DNA from: Microbacteriaceae bacterium VKM Ac-2854 | GTDB taxonomy: Bacteria; Actinomycetota; Actinomycetes; Actinomycetales; Microbacteriaceae | DNA length: 64,000 bases | NCBI GenBank assembly: GCA_013205085.1 | Contig: JABMLH010000006.1 | Coordinates: 216,160-280,159 of the forward strand | Direction of reading: 5' to 3' | Shown here: in pieces, positions 33,403-42,557 of the stretch | Numbering within the stretch: position 1 is the first letter of the stretch | Layout of the letters: each line of letters begins with the position of its first letter | The notes under the pieces: model-generated | Databases searched by the model: none | Told to the model about the DNA's origin: nothing | Seen by the model: only the letters and a program-made list of their open reading frames with translations | Position numbers and translations under genes: made by a program

Positions 33403-34245
33403 CTACGCCGCGATCCGCCAGCGGCTCGGGGCGCTGCCCGTGTGGCGCCGGAACGCCCGGCTGAAGCCGTCCTCCGACGCGTAGCCGAGCGCGCTCGCGA
33501 CCTCGGCGACGCTGGTGTCCCCGCCGGCGAGCATCCGCTTGGCCGCCTCCATCCGCACGTCCGCGAGGTAGACCAGGGGCGTGCGATCGACGGCGGAGCG
33601 GAAGCGCTCCGCGAAGGCCGAGCGCGACATCGCGGCGAGCCGGGCCAGGGCGTCGAGGGTCCAGGAGCGGCCGGGATCGGCGCGCATCGCATCGACGGCG
33701 CGCGCGATGAACGGATCGTCCACCCGGCTGAGCCACCGCTCGCTCGCGCAGCCCATCTCGCTCCACGAGCGCAGCGCCACCGAGACGACGGTCGTGGCGA
33801 TGCGACCGTAGATCACGCCGTCTCCGGGCCGCGGCCCGCACGGGCCGGCGCAGTCGAGGCCGTTGATCAGGGCGAGCACCATCGGCTCGCGCTGCGCGAA
33901 GCCGCGCACCACCAGCGTCGCGGGCAGCGCATCGGCGACGTGCTGCTGCGGCGCGGTGGCCACGAGCTCGATGTCGACGACCTCGGCGCCGTCGCTCGAC
34001 TGCAGCGCGATGCCGTGCGCCGCGGGGAAGTAGACCAGGTCGCCCGCCTCGAGCTCGAGCGGAACGAGTTCCGCGGTGCTCAGCCGTACGGATCCGCGCG
34101 TGACGAAGAGGAAGCCGGCGGCCGGATGCGGGCGGCACAGAACGCCCGCGGGCGCGATCGGGTCGCGGTGGGCAGCGGTCATCCGCCACTCCAGGGCGGC
34201 GAGCGCCCGGTCGAGGCTGTCGGTCTGCGCGGGGATGACGGTCAC
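33403..34245 (-). CDS. AraC-family regulator with cupin N-terminus
   Basis: About 280 residues from GTG 34245. An upstream TTG (34284) or a longer frame is possible, but the latter would run into the divergent lipoprotein gene. The N-terminal cupin-like domain contains LCRPHPAAGFLFVTRGSVRL and GDLVYFPAAHGIAL. The C-terminal AraC double helix-turn-helix contains TLDALARLAAMSRSAFAERF and EVASALGYASEDGFSRAFRRHTG. This is the cupin_6/AraC arrangement found next to exporters or redox genes. It is convergent with the MFS gene. The effector is unknown. Confidence 0.85.
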   Translation of the reverse strand: MTVIPAQTDSLDRALAALEWRMTAAHRDPIAPAGVLCRPHPAAGFLFVTRGSVRLSTAELVPLELEAGDLVYFPAAHGIALQSSDGAEVVDIELVATAPQQHVADALPATLVVRGFAQREPMVLALINGLDCAGPCGPRPGDGVIYGRIATTVVSVALRSWSEMGCASERWLSRVDDPFIARAVDAMRADPGRSWTLDALARLAAMSRSAFAERFRSAVDRTPLVYLADVRMEAAKRMLAGGDTSVAEVASALGYASEDGFSRAFRRHTGSAPSRWRIAA

Positions 34246-34313
34246 CTCAAGGCGAACGGTCTGCGCCGCCGCGTTGTTCCACAACGCGAGTAGAGTCGCA
34301 TCGGAGGTGACGG

Positions 34314-34946
34314 ATGCTCGCACGACGAGGGCTTCTCGGGCTCGGCGGCGTGCTGCTGCTGTCCGGCTGCGCAGCGGCCGCCGATCCGCGCTCGCCACGG
34401 CCGACCCCCAGCGGAACCCCCGCGGCCCCCGCCGGATCCCTCGCTGCCGGCGCCGACGCCTCGGCCGCCGTCCGCGCCCAACTGGACTACGCGCTGGCGC
34501 ACTGGGCCGACACCGAGAACGCCGAATTCGGCCACCTCGGCGTCACTGACTGCGTCAATTTCACGAGCCAGACCCTGCTCGCCCGAGGGTGGCAGCAGGA
34601 CGACGACTGGTGGTACGCGAACGACGGCGGCTCGGTCGACTACGCGCCGGCCTGGATCAGCTCCACCGCCCTGATGAACTACCTGCTCGACCGCCCGGAG
34701 AAGGCCGTCGCACTCGACGATGAGCAGCGCGCGAGCGTTGCACTGGGCGACATCGTGCAGTTCGACTGGGATCGTTCCGGCGACCGCGATCACACGGGAG
34801 TGATCACCGCGGTGCACACCGACGAGTCGGGGCGCACCCGACTGCGCTACGCCTGCCACTCCGGCGGCGAGGACTACTACGACATCGACACCGAGATCAC
34901 GAAGCGGCACCCCGACGCGGCGGTGTACTACTGGAGTCTCGCTTAG
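34314..34946 (+). CDS. Lipoprotein with putative amidase domain (amidase_6, NlpC/P60-like)
   Basis: A 210-residue secreted protein. The start MLARRGLLGLGGVLLLSGC is a lipoprotein signal with the lipobox LSGC (Cys 19). A Ser/Pro/Ala-rich linker follows to about residue 55. The domain from about 60 has the cysteine-peptidase-like GVTDCVNFTSQTLL (catalytic Cys) and DRDHTGVITAV (catalytic His), with GDIVQFDWD before it, as in the actinobacterial amidase_6 family thought to act on the cell wall. GGAGGTGACGG precedes ATG 34314. Its start region overlaps the longest possible frame of the AraC gene on the other strand. Confidence 0.88.
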   Translation: MLARRGLLGLGGVLLLSGCAAAADPRSPRPTPSGTPAAPAGSLAAGADASAAVRAQLDYALAHWADTENAEFGHLGVTDCVNFTSQTLLARGWQQDDDWWYANDGGSVDYAPAWISSTALMNYLLDRPEKAVALDDEQRASVALGDIVQFDWDRSGDRDHTGVITAVHTDESGRTRLRYACHSGGEDYYDIDTEITKRHPDAAVYYWSLA

Positions 34947-34970
34947 CTCGAAGTCAGTGCTAGCTCGAAC

Positions 34971-35849
34971 TCAGTGCGCCGCGCGACCGCGCAGCCGCCC
35001 CACGAGCAGCACGATGCCGACGACGATCATGCCGAGCACCAGCCCAAAGGCGAACGAGATCGCGGTGTCGACGATCCAGACCACGACCGGCCCGGTGGCC
35101 TCGATCGCGTGCTCGACGGCGTGCAGCAGATCGGCCGGCCCGTGCCAGAAGGTCTCGCCCAGGTTCTGGATCACCAGGTGCCCACCGACCCAGAGCATCG
35201 CGACGGTGCCGACCACGCTGATCACGCGGAACACCGCGGGCATCACGGCCACGATCCGCGCGCCGGTGCGGCGCACGCTGCGCTTGGCGTTCTTCATCAG
35301 CCGCAGACCGATGTCGTCGAGCTTGACCAGCAGAGCGACCGCGCCGTAGACGACGGCGGTCATCACGAGGCCGATCACGAGCAGTGCGCCGAGTGTCAGC
35401 CAGATGCTGATGTCGGGCTCGAGGCTGTCGAGCGCGATCAGCATGATCTCGGTGCTCAGGATGAGGTCGGTGCGCACGGCCCCCGACACGAGCGACTTCT
35501 CGTCCCGCGCCTGCTCCTCGCCCTCCTCGTGGTGCACGCCGAACCACTCGGTCACCTTCTCCGCACCCTCGAAGCACAGGTAGGTGCCGCCGATGATCAG
35601 CAGGAACGGCAGCACTACGGGCGCGAACGCCTCGAGCAGCAGCGCGATCGGGATGATGATGATGAACTTGTTGAAGAGGCTGCCGAGCGCGATGCGCCAG
35701 ACCACCGGCAGCTCGCGCGCGGGGGTCAGCCCCTGCACGTACTGCGGGGTGACGGCCGCGTCGTCGATCACAACGCCCGCCGTCTTGGCGCTCGCCTTGA
35801 GCGCGGCCGACAGGATGTCATCAACGACGGCGAGCAAGCCGACCGACAT
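34971..35849 (-). CDS. DUF808 family inner-membrane protein
   Basis: A 292-residue membrane protein matching the YedI-type DUF808 family. It opens MSVGLLAVVDDILSAALKASAKTAGVVIDDAAVTPQYVQG, the typical start, and has GSLFNKFIIIIPIALLLEAF, LIIGGTYLCFEGAEKV and EKSLVSGAVRTDLILSTEIM. About six hydrophobic segments are apparent. Function of the family is unknown. The ribosome site CTGGAGG precedes ATG 35849; the longer frame beyond is a shadow of the beta-galactosidase gene. It is transcribed in the same direction as the galactan operon but separated by 100 bp. Confidence 0.9.
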   Translation of the reverse strand: MSVGLLAVVDDILSAALKASAKTAGVVIDDAAVTPQYVQGLTPARELPVVWRIALGSLFNKFIIIIPIALLLEAFAPVVLPFLLIIGGTYLCFEGAEKVTEWFGVHHEEGEEQARDEKSLVSGAVRTDLILSTEIMLIALDSLEPDISIWLTLGALLVIGLVMTAVVYGAVALLVKLDDIGLRLMKNAKRSVRRTGARIVAVMPAVFRVISVVGTVAMLWVGGHLVIQNLGETFWHGPADLLHAVEHAIEATGPVVVWIVDTAISFAFGLVLGMIVVGIVLLVGRLRGRAAH

Positions 35850-35950
35850 GGTGCCTCCAGGGGGTGTGGTTGCCGCAGTCGCGACACGCGCTGACAACCG
35901 TATCCTCCCCGCGAGGTTCGGGAGCACACGGGCGTGGAGCGCGCGCGGCC

Positions 35951-37705
35951 TCAGATCTCGAGGTGGCCCAGGGACGGGCCCGACAGCAGCCGCAGCACGG
36001 GCTCGGCGGCGGATTCGAGTTCGAGCACCACGACGTCGTTGCGGCCGGCGCAGGTGACGGGGGCCGGCACGATCAGGCTGCGCTGCGGCCCGCGGCGCCA
36101 GTACCGCCCGAGCAGGAAGCCGTTGACCCAGACCAGCCCCTTGCCCCAGTGCAAGGTGTCCAGGAACAGATCGGCCGGGGCGTCCAGCTCGAACTCGGCG
36201 CGGGAGAGCGCCGGTCCGGCCGTCACCGCGCCGCCCGACGAGGCAAGGCCGGGCAGCCGCTCGAGGCACAGCCCGGTCGCCTGCCAGCCGCGCAGTTCGA
36301 CCCCGTCGAGGAACACGCCGCCGATCAGCCCCTTGTGCTCGCCGATCCGCTCGCCGTAGTTCACCCGGCCCTGGTTCTCCACCAGGATCGACAGCTCGCC
36401 GGATCCGCGCGGCAGCACCAGCGCCCGCTCGTGGTTGTCGCGCGCCAGGACGCCGACGGGCACGCCGTCCAGCAGCACCCACGCGCGATCGCGCACCTCC
36501 TCGCCGACGACCAACCGCGCAGGTCCGGCCGCACCGTCGAGACGGGTGCGGAACAGGATGAAGCCCGAGTCGTGCTCCAAATGGTCGAAGCTCGCCATCG
36601 CGTCGATCGCGACGGCGGGCCCGAGCGAGGCGGCCACGTCGAGCAGGGCCGGTCCGGGGGTCAGCGGCACCTCCAGCTCCGGCGCGTCGGGCCGCGGCGT
36701 CGGCACCTCCTCCGGCACCTCCGCGTAGCGCGCGATCACCTCGCGGAACGCCCAATATTTCTCGGTCGGATAGCCGGCCTCGTCCAGCGGAGCGTCGTAG
36801 TCGTAGCTCGTGGTGATCGCGGCGTAGCGGCCCTTGTCGTTCGCCCCGCTGGTCAGCCCGAAGTTCGTGCCGCCGTGGAACATGTAGACGTTCACCGATC
36901 CGCCCGCCGCAAGCAGCGCGTCCAGCTCGGCCGCCGAATCCGCCGCGGGGGTGGTGTGGTGCTGGGTGCCCCAGTCGTCGAACCAGCCGCACCAGAATTC
37001 CATGCAGATCAGCGGCCCGGTGGGCTGGAACGCCCGCAGCGTCTCCAAGCGCTCGGTCACCCGCGAGCCGAAGGAGCCGGTGAGGTGCAGGCCCGGCAGA
37101 CTGCCGTCGGCGAGCATCTGCGGGGTCGGCTGGTCGATCGTGGTCAGCGGCACCGTGATCTCGGCGTCGCGGGTGACCCGCACCAGCTCGGCGAGGTACT
37201 CCTTATCGCGGCCGTACGCGCCGTACTCGTTCTCGATCTGCACCAGGATCACCGGGCCGCCGACGTCGATCTGCCGCGGCGCGACGATCGCGTAGACGTG
37301 GCGGAGGTAGTCGGTCACGGCGGCCAGGTAGTGCGGCTCCGACCGGCGCACGCCCACCTCCGGGTCGCGGAACAGCCAGGCCGGCAGGCCGCCGTTGTCC
37401 CACTCCGCGCAGATGTACGGGCCGGGGCGCACGATGGCGTGCATCCCCTCCGCCGCGATCAGGTCGAGGAAGCGCCCGAGGTCGAGCCCGCCCGCCGCGT
37501 TCCACTCGCCGCGGCGCGGCTCGTGCGCGTTCCAGGCGACGTAGGTCTCGATCGTATTCAGACCCATCAGGCGGGCCTTGTGGATCCGGTCGGCCCAGAG
37601 GTCCGGATGGATGCGGAAGTAGTGCAGCGCTCCGGCCAGGATGCGGTGCGGACGGCCGTCGAGCTCGAAGTCGGTGGCGCCGATGGCGAAGCGGGAGGTG
37701 GGCAC
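35951..37705 (-). CDS. Beta-galactosidase, glycoside hydrolase family 35
   Basis: A 584-residue GH35 enzyme without signal peptide, so it acts on imported oligosaccharide in the cytosol. The conserved N-terminal block ILAGALHYFRIHPDLWADR and GPYICAEWDNGGLPAWL are present. The acid/base is Glu 160 in VQIENEYGAYG and the nucleophile Glu 236 in ICMEFWCGWFDDWG. The jelly-roll C-terminal domains (about 370-584) end with WVNGFLLGRYWRRGPQ. It begins at GTG 37705. It is the last gene of the sugar ABC operon, 93 bp after the solute-binding-protein gene with a strong hairpin between. With the GH30 enzyme it completes degradation of beta-linked galactan fragments (inference). Confidence 0.95.
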   Translation of the reverse strand: MPTSRFAIGATDFELDGRPHRILAGALHYFRIHPDLWADRIHKARLMGLNTIETYVAWNAHEPRRGEWNAAGGLDLGRFLDLIAAEGMHAIVRPGPYICAEWDNGGLPAWLFRDPEVGVRRSEPHYLAAVTDYLRHVYAIVAPRQIDVGGPVILVQIENEYGAYGRDKEYLAELVRVTRDAEITVPLTTIDQPTPQMLADGSLPGLHLTGSFGSRVTERLETLRAFQPTGPLICMEFWCGWFDDWGTQHHTTPAADSAAELDALLAAGGSVNVYMFHGGTNFGLTSGANDKGRYAAITTSYDYDAPLDEAGYPTEKYWAFREVIARYAEVPEEVPTPRPDAPELEVPLTPGPALLDVAASLGPAVAIDAMASFDHLEHDSGFILFRTRLDGAAGPARLVVGEEVRDRAWVLLDGVPVGVLARDNHERALVLPRGSGELSILVENQGRVNYGERIGEHKGLIGGVFLDGVELRGWQATGLCLERLPGLASSGGAVTAGPALSRAEFELDAPADLFLDTLHWGKGLVWVNGFLLGRYWRRGPQRSLIVPAPVTCAGRNDVVVLELESAAEPVLRLLSGPSLGHLEI

Positions 37706-37750
37706 GATGGTCCGTTCTGGGTGCGAGGCCGTGTTGCGGGAGGGGATGGG

Positions 37751-37783
37751 CGTGGCCGGCCGGAGCGGATCCGGCCGGCCACG
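37751..37783 (-). terminator. Intra-operonic hairpin between solute-binding protein and beta-galactosidase
   Basis: A perfect 14-bp inverted repeat (cgtggccggccgga and tccggccggccacg) surrounds a 5-nt loop. Lying directly after the solute-binding-protein gene, it would partly terminate transcription or protect the upstream mRNA, giving more binding protein than downstream enzyme. Confidence 0.75.
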
Positions 37784-37798
37784 CAGCGAGGGGTCGAG

Positions 37799-39145
37799 CT
37801 ACTCGGAGACCGAGAAGCCCTGCTCGTCGCCGTATTGCACGAGCTTGCTCTGCCAGTCGGCGAGGGCGTCGTCGAGCGAGGTGCCGTTGGCGTAGGCCTG
37901 GCCGACGGTGTCGCCGAAGATGCTGTTCGCGTAGACCTCGTACGGCAGGTACGACCAGCCGCTCGCCACGTCCTTCGACGCCTGGGTCAGCACCTGGTTG
38001 ATCTGCTGGCCGCCGAAGTAGTCGGAGGCGGCGTCGGTGAAGGCCGGGTCGCTCAGCTCGGCGGTGGTGGCCGGGAAGCCGCCGCTGGCCAGGAAGACCT
38101 CGATCGAGTCGGCGTCGCTGTTCAGCCAGCGCAGGAAGGCCGCGGCGAGCGCCGGGTTCTCGCTCTGCGAGGTGACGGACTGGCCGCCGCCGCCGTTCTC
38201 GGCCGACACCGCGGTGCCGTCGTAGGTCGGCATCGGGGCCACGGCCCAGTCACCGGAGGCGTCCGGCACGCTGGACTCGAGCACGCCGGGCATCCACGCG
38301 CCGGTCACCAGCGAGGCGATCGAGCCGTCGCCGAGGCCCTTGTACCACTCGTCGGTCCAGCCGGGCGTGGTGGAGAGCAGGTCCTCCGAGATCAGCTGGT
38401 CCCAGACGCCGGTCCACTTCTTCGTGCCCTCATCCGCCAGGTCGACGGTGATGTCGGTGCCCTCGAAGGAGAACGGACGCCCGCCCGCCTGCCAGATCAT
38501 GCTGGTCGCGAAGCCGGCGTCGCCGGTGTCGGCGGTGATGTACTTCGTCGGGTCGGCGGCGTGCAACTGGCGCGCGGCGGCGAGGTATTCGTCCCAGGTG
38601 GTCGGCACGGCGATGCCGTACTGGTCGAACACGGTCTTGTTGTAGAACAGCGCCATGGGGCCGGAGTCCTGCGGCAGGCCGACGACCTTGCCGTCGATGT
38701 TCACGCTGCCCCAGGTGGAGGCGCTGTACTGGTCCTCCAGGTCGTTGAGGCCGTACTGCGAGAGGTCGAGCAGCGAGTCCGACAGGGCGAACTGCGGCAT
38801 GGCGTAGTACTCGATCTGCACGACGTCGGGCGCGCCGGAGCCGGCCTTGATGGCGTTCTGCAGCTTGGTGTACTCCTCGGTGTTCGTGCCGGCGTTGACC
38901 AGCTCGACGTCGACCTTCGGGTACGCCTTCTCGAACGCGGCGACCTGGGCCTCGGCGCTCGGGGTCCAGCTCCAGTACGTGATCTTGCCGCCGGCCTCGA
39001 GCGCGGCGTCCAGGTCGGCGGCGGTGCCGGACCCGGAGGTGGAGCTGCTCGCCCCGGAGGAGCAGGCGGCGAGCGAGCCGGCGGCGAGGGCCGCGGCGGC
39101 CACGACCGTCAGGGTGCGCCGCAAGGCGGAACGGGCGATCTTCAT
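37799..39145 (-). CDS. Sugar ABC transporter solute-binding lipoprotein (family 1)
   Basis: A 448-residue lipoprotein. From ATG 39145 (GAAGGGA upstream) the signal MKIARSALRRTLTVVAAAAL leads to the lipobox LAAC (Cys 28) and a Ser/Gly linker. The mature protein shows ITYWSWTPSAEAQVAAFEKAYP, the typical opening of carbohydrate-binding family 1, and VVGLPQDSGPMALFYNKTVFDQYG. It captures an oligosaccharide outside the cell and delivers it to the two permeases encoded just upstream in the operon. No ATPase gene is in the cluster, so it likely uses a shared MsiK-type ATPase elsewhere, as is usual in actinobacteria. Confidence 0.94.
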   Translation of the reverse strand: MKIARSALRRTLTVVAAAALAAGSLAACSSGASSSTSGSGTAADLDAALEAGGKITYWSWTPSAEAQVAAFEKAYPKVDVELVNAGTNTEEYTKLQNAIKAGSGAPDVVQIEYYAMPQFALSDSLLDLSQYGLNDLEDQYSASTWGSVNIDGKVVGLPQDSGPMALFYNKTVFDQYGIAVPTTWDEYLAAARQLHAADPTKYITADTGDAGFATSMIWQAGGRPFSFEGTDITVDLADEGTKKWTGVWDQLISEDLLSTTPGWTDEWYKGLGDGSIASLVTGAWMPGVLESSVPDASGDWAVAPMPTYDGTAVSAENGGGGQSVTSQSENPALAAAFLRWLNSDADSIEVFLASGGFPATTAELSDPAFTDAASDYFGGQQINQVLTQASKDVASGWSYLPYEVYANSIFGDTVGQAYANGTSLDDALADWQSKLVQYGDEQGFSVSE

Positions 39146-39236
39146 GGTGTTTCCCTTCACTTCTTCGTGCTGTGGGGTGGTGCGGGTGTGGGGTGGTGGG
39201 TTGGGATTTCTTGCGAGTGCGATGTCGTCGGGCTGG

Positions 39237-40166
39237 TCAGCCCTTGACGCTGCCCGCGCTCAGGCCGGACTGCCAGAAGCGCTGCAGGCCGAGGAAGGCC
39301 ACGACGATGGGGATGATGGTGAGCAGCGAGCCCGTGATCACCAGGTTGTAGATCGGCTGCGCCGAGACGCCGGTGGCCTGCGCGTTCCACTGGTTCAGGC
39401 CCACGGTGAGCGGATACCAGGACGGATCGCTGAGCATGATCAGCGGCAGGAAATAGTTGTTCCAGGTCGCGACGACCGAGAACAGCAGCACCGTCACGAT
39501 GCCGGGGGCGAGCAGCCGCGCCGAGATCGTGAAGAAGGTGCGGAACTCGCCGGCGCCGTCCATCCGCGCCGCCTCGAGTAGCTCGGTCGGCACCGACTCC
39601 ACCGCGTAGACCCATACCAGGTAGAGACCGAACGGGCTGATCAGCGAGGGGATGATGATCGCCCACGGCGTGTTGGTCAGGCCGAGCTGGCTGAACATCA
39701 GGAAGGTCGGCACCGCCAGCGCCGTGCCGGGCACGGCGATCGCGCCGAGCACCACGGCGAACACTGCGCGGCGACCGACGAACCGGAACTTCGCCAATCC
39801 GTAGCCGGCGAGCGTGGCCAGCAGCGTCGCTCCGCCCGCGCCGACGACGACGTACAGCAGGGTGTTGCCGAGCCAGCGCACGAAGATGCCGTCGCGGTAA
39901 CTCAGCGTCTCGGCGATGTTCTGGAAGAAGACGAAGTCGCCGTCGAACCAGAGACCGAAGCTGGAGAGCAGCCCGGCCTGGGTCTTGGTCGCGTTGATCA
40001 CCAGCCAGGCCAGCGGCACCAGCGAGTACAGCACGAACAGTGACATCAGCAGGGTGAACGCGACCGATTTGCGCGGGTGCAGCGAGGATCCGCGGCGGCG
40101 GGTGATCGTCTCCTTGCCAGCACGAGCCTTGCCAGGGGCGGTCTCGGCCCGGGTGAGCGTGGTCAT
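39237..40166 (-). CDS. Sugar ABC transporter permease (MalG-like)
   Basis: A 309-residue permease with six hydrophobic segments starting after a basic N-terminus of about 30 residues. The conserved EAA loop reads TELLEAARMDGAGEFRTFFT (about residues 195-214), where the ATPase docks. The family signature LAGYGLAKFRF is present. Start ATG 40166 overlaps the upstream permease stop by one base. It works with the permease at 40166-41107 and the binding protein downstream. Confidence 0.94.
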   Translation of the reverse strand: MTTLTRAETAPGKARAGKETITRRRGSSLHPRKSVAFTLLMSLFVLYSLVPLAWLVINATKTQAGLLSSFGLWFDGDFVFFQNIAETLSYRDGIFVRWLGNTLLYVVVGAGGATLLATLAGYGLAKFRFVGRRAVFAVVLGAIAVPGTALAVPTFLMFSQLGLTNTPWAIIIPSLISPFGLYLVWVYAVESVPTELLEAARMDGAGEFRTFFTISARLLAPGIVTVLLFSVVATWNNYFLPLIMLSDPSWYPLTVGLNQWNAQATGVSAQPIYNLVITGSLLTIIPIVVAFLGLQRFWQSGLSAGSVKG

Positions 40167-41107
40167 CAGTTCTCCTTCCGCGCGCCGCGCAGCTGGACCA
40201 CGTAGGCGATCACCGCGGTGATCACGCCCATCACGATCGCGACCGTCGCGGAGGCGTTGTACTGCTGGCCGGCGAAGGACAGGTTGTAGGCGTACATGTT
40301 CGGCGTGAAGTAGGTGGTGATGATGTTCGGCGCCAGCGTGCGCAGGATGTTCGGCTCGTTGAAGAGCTGGAAGCTGCCGATGATCGAGAAGATCGTCGCG
40401 ATCACGATCGCGCCGCGCAGGGCGGGCAGCTTGATCGCGGTGATCACACGCATCGGGCTCGCGCCGTCGATCTCCGCGGCCTCGAAGAGATCACTGGGGA
40501 TGGTCTTCAGCGCGGAGTAGAAGATCAGCATGTTGTAGCCGACGAACTCCCACGTGACGATGTTGCCGATCGAGGGCAGGATCCAGTCGCGCGAGAACGG
40601 CTGCACCACCTGGGCGCCGAAGAGGTCGTTCACGTTGGCGGCGAGGCCGAAGTTGTCGCCGTAGATGAAGCCCCACATCAGCACGGCGACGACGGCCGGC
40701 ACGGCGTACGGCAGGAAGACCACGATGCGGAAGAACCCCGTGGCGTGCAGCCGGCCGCTGTCGATCGCGAGCGCCGCGATCAGTGCGAGGATCAGCATCA
40801 CCGGCACCTGCACCACCAGGAACAGCAGCACCCGGAAGAAACCCTCCCAGAACGCGGCGTCGGTGAAGACCGCGATGTAGTTGTCGAAGCCGACGAAGGC
40901 GTTGCCGCCCACGAGCTGCTCACGGAACAGGCTGAGGTAGATCGAGTAGATCACCGGCGCGATGAACACGAGCAGGAAGATCACCAGGAACGGCGTGACG
41001 AAGGCCAGGCCCTTCCACTCGCTGCGCTCCCGGCTGCGCCGCGGCGGCATCGTCGGCGCCGACGAGGAGACCTCGCTCAGCGGTACAGGTGGGGACGTCA
41101 TCGTCAT
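40166..41107 (-). CDS. Sugar ABC transporter permease (MalF-like)
   Basis: About 313 residues from ATG 41107 (GGAAG upstream); an ATG at 41119 gives four more codons. It has six hydrophobic segments, with FVTPFLVIFLLVFIAPVIYSIYLS first. The EAA loop is IPSDLFEAAEIDGASPMRVI. It is the first gene of the operon, reading away from the LacI-type regulator. The intergenic space holds two LacI-type operators, so the whole operon should be induced by the regulator's sugar ligand. Confidence 0.94.
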   Translation of the reverse strand: MTMTSPPVPLSEVSSSAPTMPPRRSRERSEWKGLAFVTPFLVIFLLVFIAPVIYSIYLSLFREQLVGGNAFVGFDNYIAVFTDAAFWEGFFRVLLFLVVQVPVMLILALIAALAIDSGRLHATGFFRIVVFLPYAVPAVVAVLMWGFIYGDNFGLAANVNDLFGAQVVQPFSRDWILPSIGNIVTWEFVGYNMLIFYSALKTIPSDLFEAAEIDGASPMRVITAIKLPALRGAIVIATIFSIIGSFQLFNEPNILRTLAPNIITTYFTPNMYAYNLSFAGQQYNASATVAIVMGVITAVIAYVVQLRGARKEN

Positions 41108-41155
41108 CAGCGCTTCCATTCGGACAAGCCGGGTTCAGGGTTCGTGTCGCAGGGC

Positions 41156-41173
41156 CATGTTCACGTCAACATG
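41156..41173. promoter_or_regulatory. LacI-type operator, site 1
   Basis: CATGTTCACGTCAACATG is an almost perfect 18-bp palindrome of LacI-family type (central ACGT). It lies 49 bp upstream of the permease start, between the divergent permease and regulator genes. It differs at one base from site 2. Confidence 0.85.
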
Positions 41174-41190
41174 GCAGGTCGTCACCGTAA

Positions 41191-41208
41191 CATGTTCACG
41201 TAAACATG
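41191..41208. promoter_or_regulatory. LacI-type operator, site 2
   Basis: CATGTTCACGTAAACATG, an 18-bp near-palindrome 35 bp from site 1 (start to start) and 52 bp upstream of the regulator gene. The pair would allow cooperative or looped repression of both divergent promoters. Confidence 0.85.
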
Positions 41209-41260
41209 CGCCAGCACTTTTGCGGTCATCCGGCTCCGGACCCGCTATAAAGGGGAGACC

Positions 41261-42295
41261 ATGACCGTCGAGAGCAGCTCACCGACCGCCGCACGTCGAC
41301 GCGGCCCGTCGATGGCGGACGTCGCCCGCGAGGCCGGCGTCTCGGGTCAGACCGTCTCCCGTGTCTCGAACGGCAAGCACAACGTCGACGCGGACACCCG
41401 CGAACGGGTGCTCGGGGCGATGCGCTCCCTCGGCTATCGGCCCAACAGCGCGGCGCGGGCACTGCGCTCCGGCCGCTTCCACAGCATCGGCGTGATCATG
41501 TTCACGCTGTCCACCTTCGGCAACATGCGCACTCTCGACGCGATCGCGATCGCCGCGGCCGACGCGGGGTACTCGATCACGCTGATCCCGGTGTCGCATC
41601 CGACCCAGGGCGAGGTCTCGGTCGCGTTCCACCGGCTCAGCGAGGAGGCGGTGGACGGCGTGATCATCATCGTCGAGGCGCACCTGCTCGACGAGGCCGA
41701 CATCGAGCTGCCGCCCGAGCTGCCCGTGGTGGTCGTCGACTCGACCGCGAGCGACCGCTATCCCGTGGTCGACACCGACCAGGCCGCCGGAGCGCGGCTC
41801 GCCACCGAGCACCTGCTGGGGCTCGGGCACACCACGGTGCAGCACGTCGCCGGCCCCGCGCGCTCCTACTCGGCGGAGCGGCGGCAGCTCGAGTGGGCGG
41901 CGACGCTGCACGAGCACGGCGCCCCCGTGCCGCACCCGCTGATCGGCGACTGGACCAGCGGATCCGGCTACCGCCTCGGTCTGCAGCTCGCGGCGGATCC
42001 GTCGGTCACCGCGATCTTCGCGGCCAACGACCAGATGGCGCTCGGGGTGTTGCGCGCGATGCACGAGAGCGGCCGCGCCGTGCCCGGCGAGGTGAGTGTG
42101 GTCGGCTTCGACGACATGGACGAATCCGCGAGCTTCTGGCCGCCGCTGACCACCGTGCGCCAGTTCTTCGCCGACACAGGCCGCCGCAGCGTCGAGAACC
42201 TGCTGCACGAACTCGATACCGGCGAACGCGGCGGCGTCACCTTGGTGCCCACCGAGCTCATCCTGCGCGACAGCACGGGGCCTGCGCCCCGCTGA
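41261..42295 (+). CDS. LacI-family transcriptional regulator of the galactan locus
   Basis: A 344-residue LacI-type repressor. The helix-turn-helix reads MADVAREAGVSGQTVSRVSN, with the hinge helix PNSAARALRSGR after it. A periplasmic-binding-like sugar domain follows from about residue 73 (IGVIMFTLSTFGN, VVVVDSTASDRYPVVDTDQ, TAIFAANDQMALGVLRAM, VSVVGFDDMDESA). It is divergent from the sugar transporter operon over two operators, and a third similar operator precedes the GH30 gene. It probably represses all three units until a galactan-derived sugar binds (inference). Confidence 0.95.
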   Translation: MTVESSSPTAARRRGPSMADVAREAGVSGQTVSRVSNGKHNVDADTRERVLGAMRSLGYRPNSAARALRSGRFHSIGVIMFTLSTFGNMRTLDAIAIAAADAGYSITLIPVSHPTQGEVSVAFHRLSEEAVDGVIIIVEAHLLDEADIELPPELPVVVVDSTASDRYPVVDTDQAAGARLATEHLLGLGHTTVQHVAGPARSYSAERRQLEWAATLHEHGAPVPHPLIGDWTSGSGYRLGLQLAADPSVTAIFAANDQMALGVLRAMHESGRAVPGEVSVVGFDDMDESASFWPPLTTVRQFFADTGRRSVENLLHELDTGERGGVTLVPTELILRDSTGPAPR

Positions 42296-42380
42296 CGGCG
42301 CGGGCTGAGCCGGCGACGCGTTCACCCCACACACGCCCTTCTGGCGTAATCTGCATAACGAGCGAATCGGAGGAGACGAC

Positions 42381-42557
42381 ATGGCGGCGAAGAAGATCGT
42401 GAACTCCCGCAAGCTCCGCGAATCCATCGTCGGTTCAACCATGAAGAGCATGCGTATCGAGGGCCGAGAGCCTGCTCAAGCGCCGAAGGCCAATACCGCC
42501 AACACGGATCGGGTCGTTGCGAACCTGAAGTCTCCGTCACGGCGCATTCTTGGCTGA
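42381..42557 (+). CDS. VbhA-like class I Fic antitoxin
   Basis: A 58-residue protein from ATG 42381 with GGAGGAGA upstream; it is too short for most gene finders. It contains SMRIEG (Ser 23, Glu 27, Gly 28), matching the (S/T)xxxE(G/N) inhibitory motif of Fic antitoxins whose Glu blocks ATP gamma-phosphate in the partner's active site. The N-terminus is basic and helical (AAKKIVNSRKLRESIVGS). Its stop overlaps the start of the Fic gene by 8 nt, the arrangement expected of a class I toxin-antitoxin pair. Confidence 0.88.
   Translation: MAAKKIVNSRKLRESIVGSTMKSMRIEGREPAQAPKANTANTDRVVANLKSPSRRILG

Noticed and set aside
34245..34398. Longer N-terminus for the AraC/cupin regulator
   Set aside because: It would overlap the start and ribosome site of the divergent lipoprotein gene, and the added residues are basic and without domain character.
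35864..39247. A 1127-residue open frame opposite the beta-galactosidase and binding-protein genes
   Set aside because: Shadow frame typical of high-GC DNA. The minus-strand genes have full motifs and start signals.
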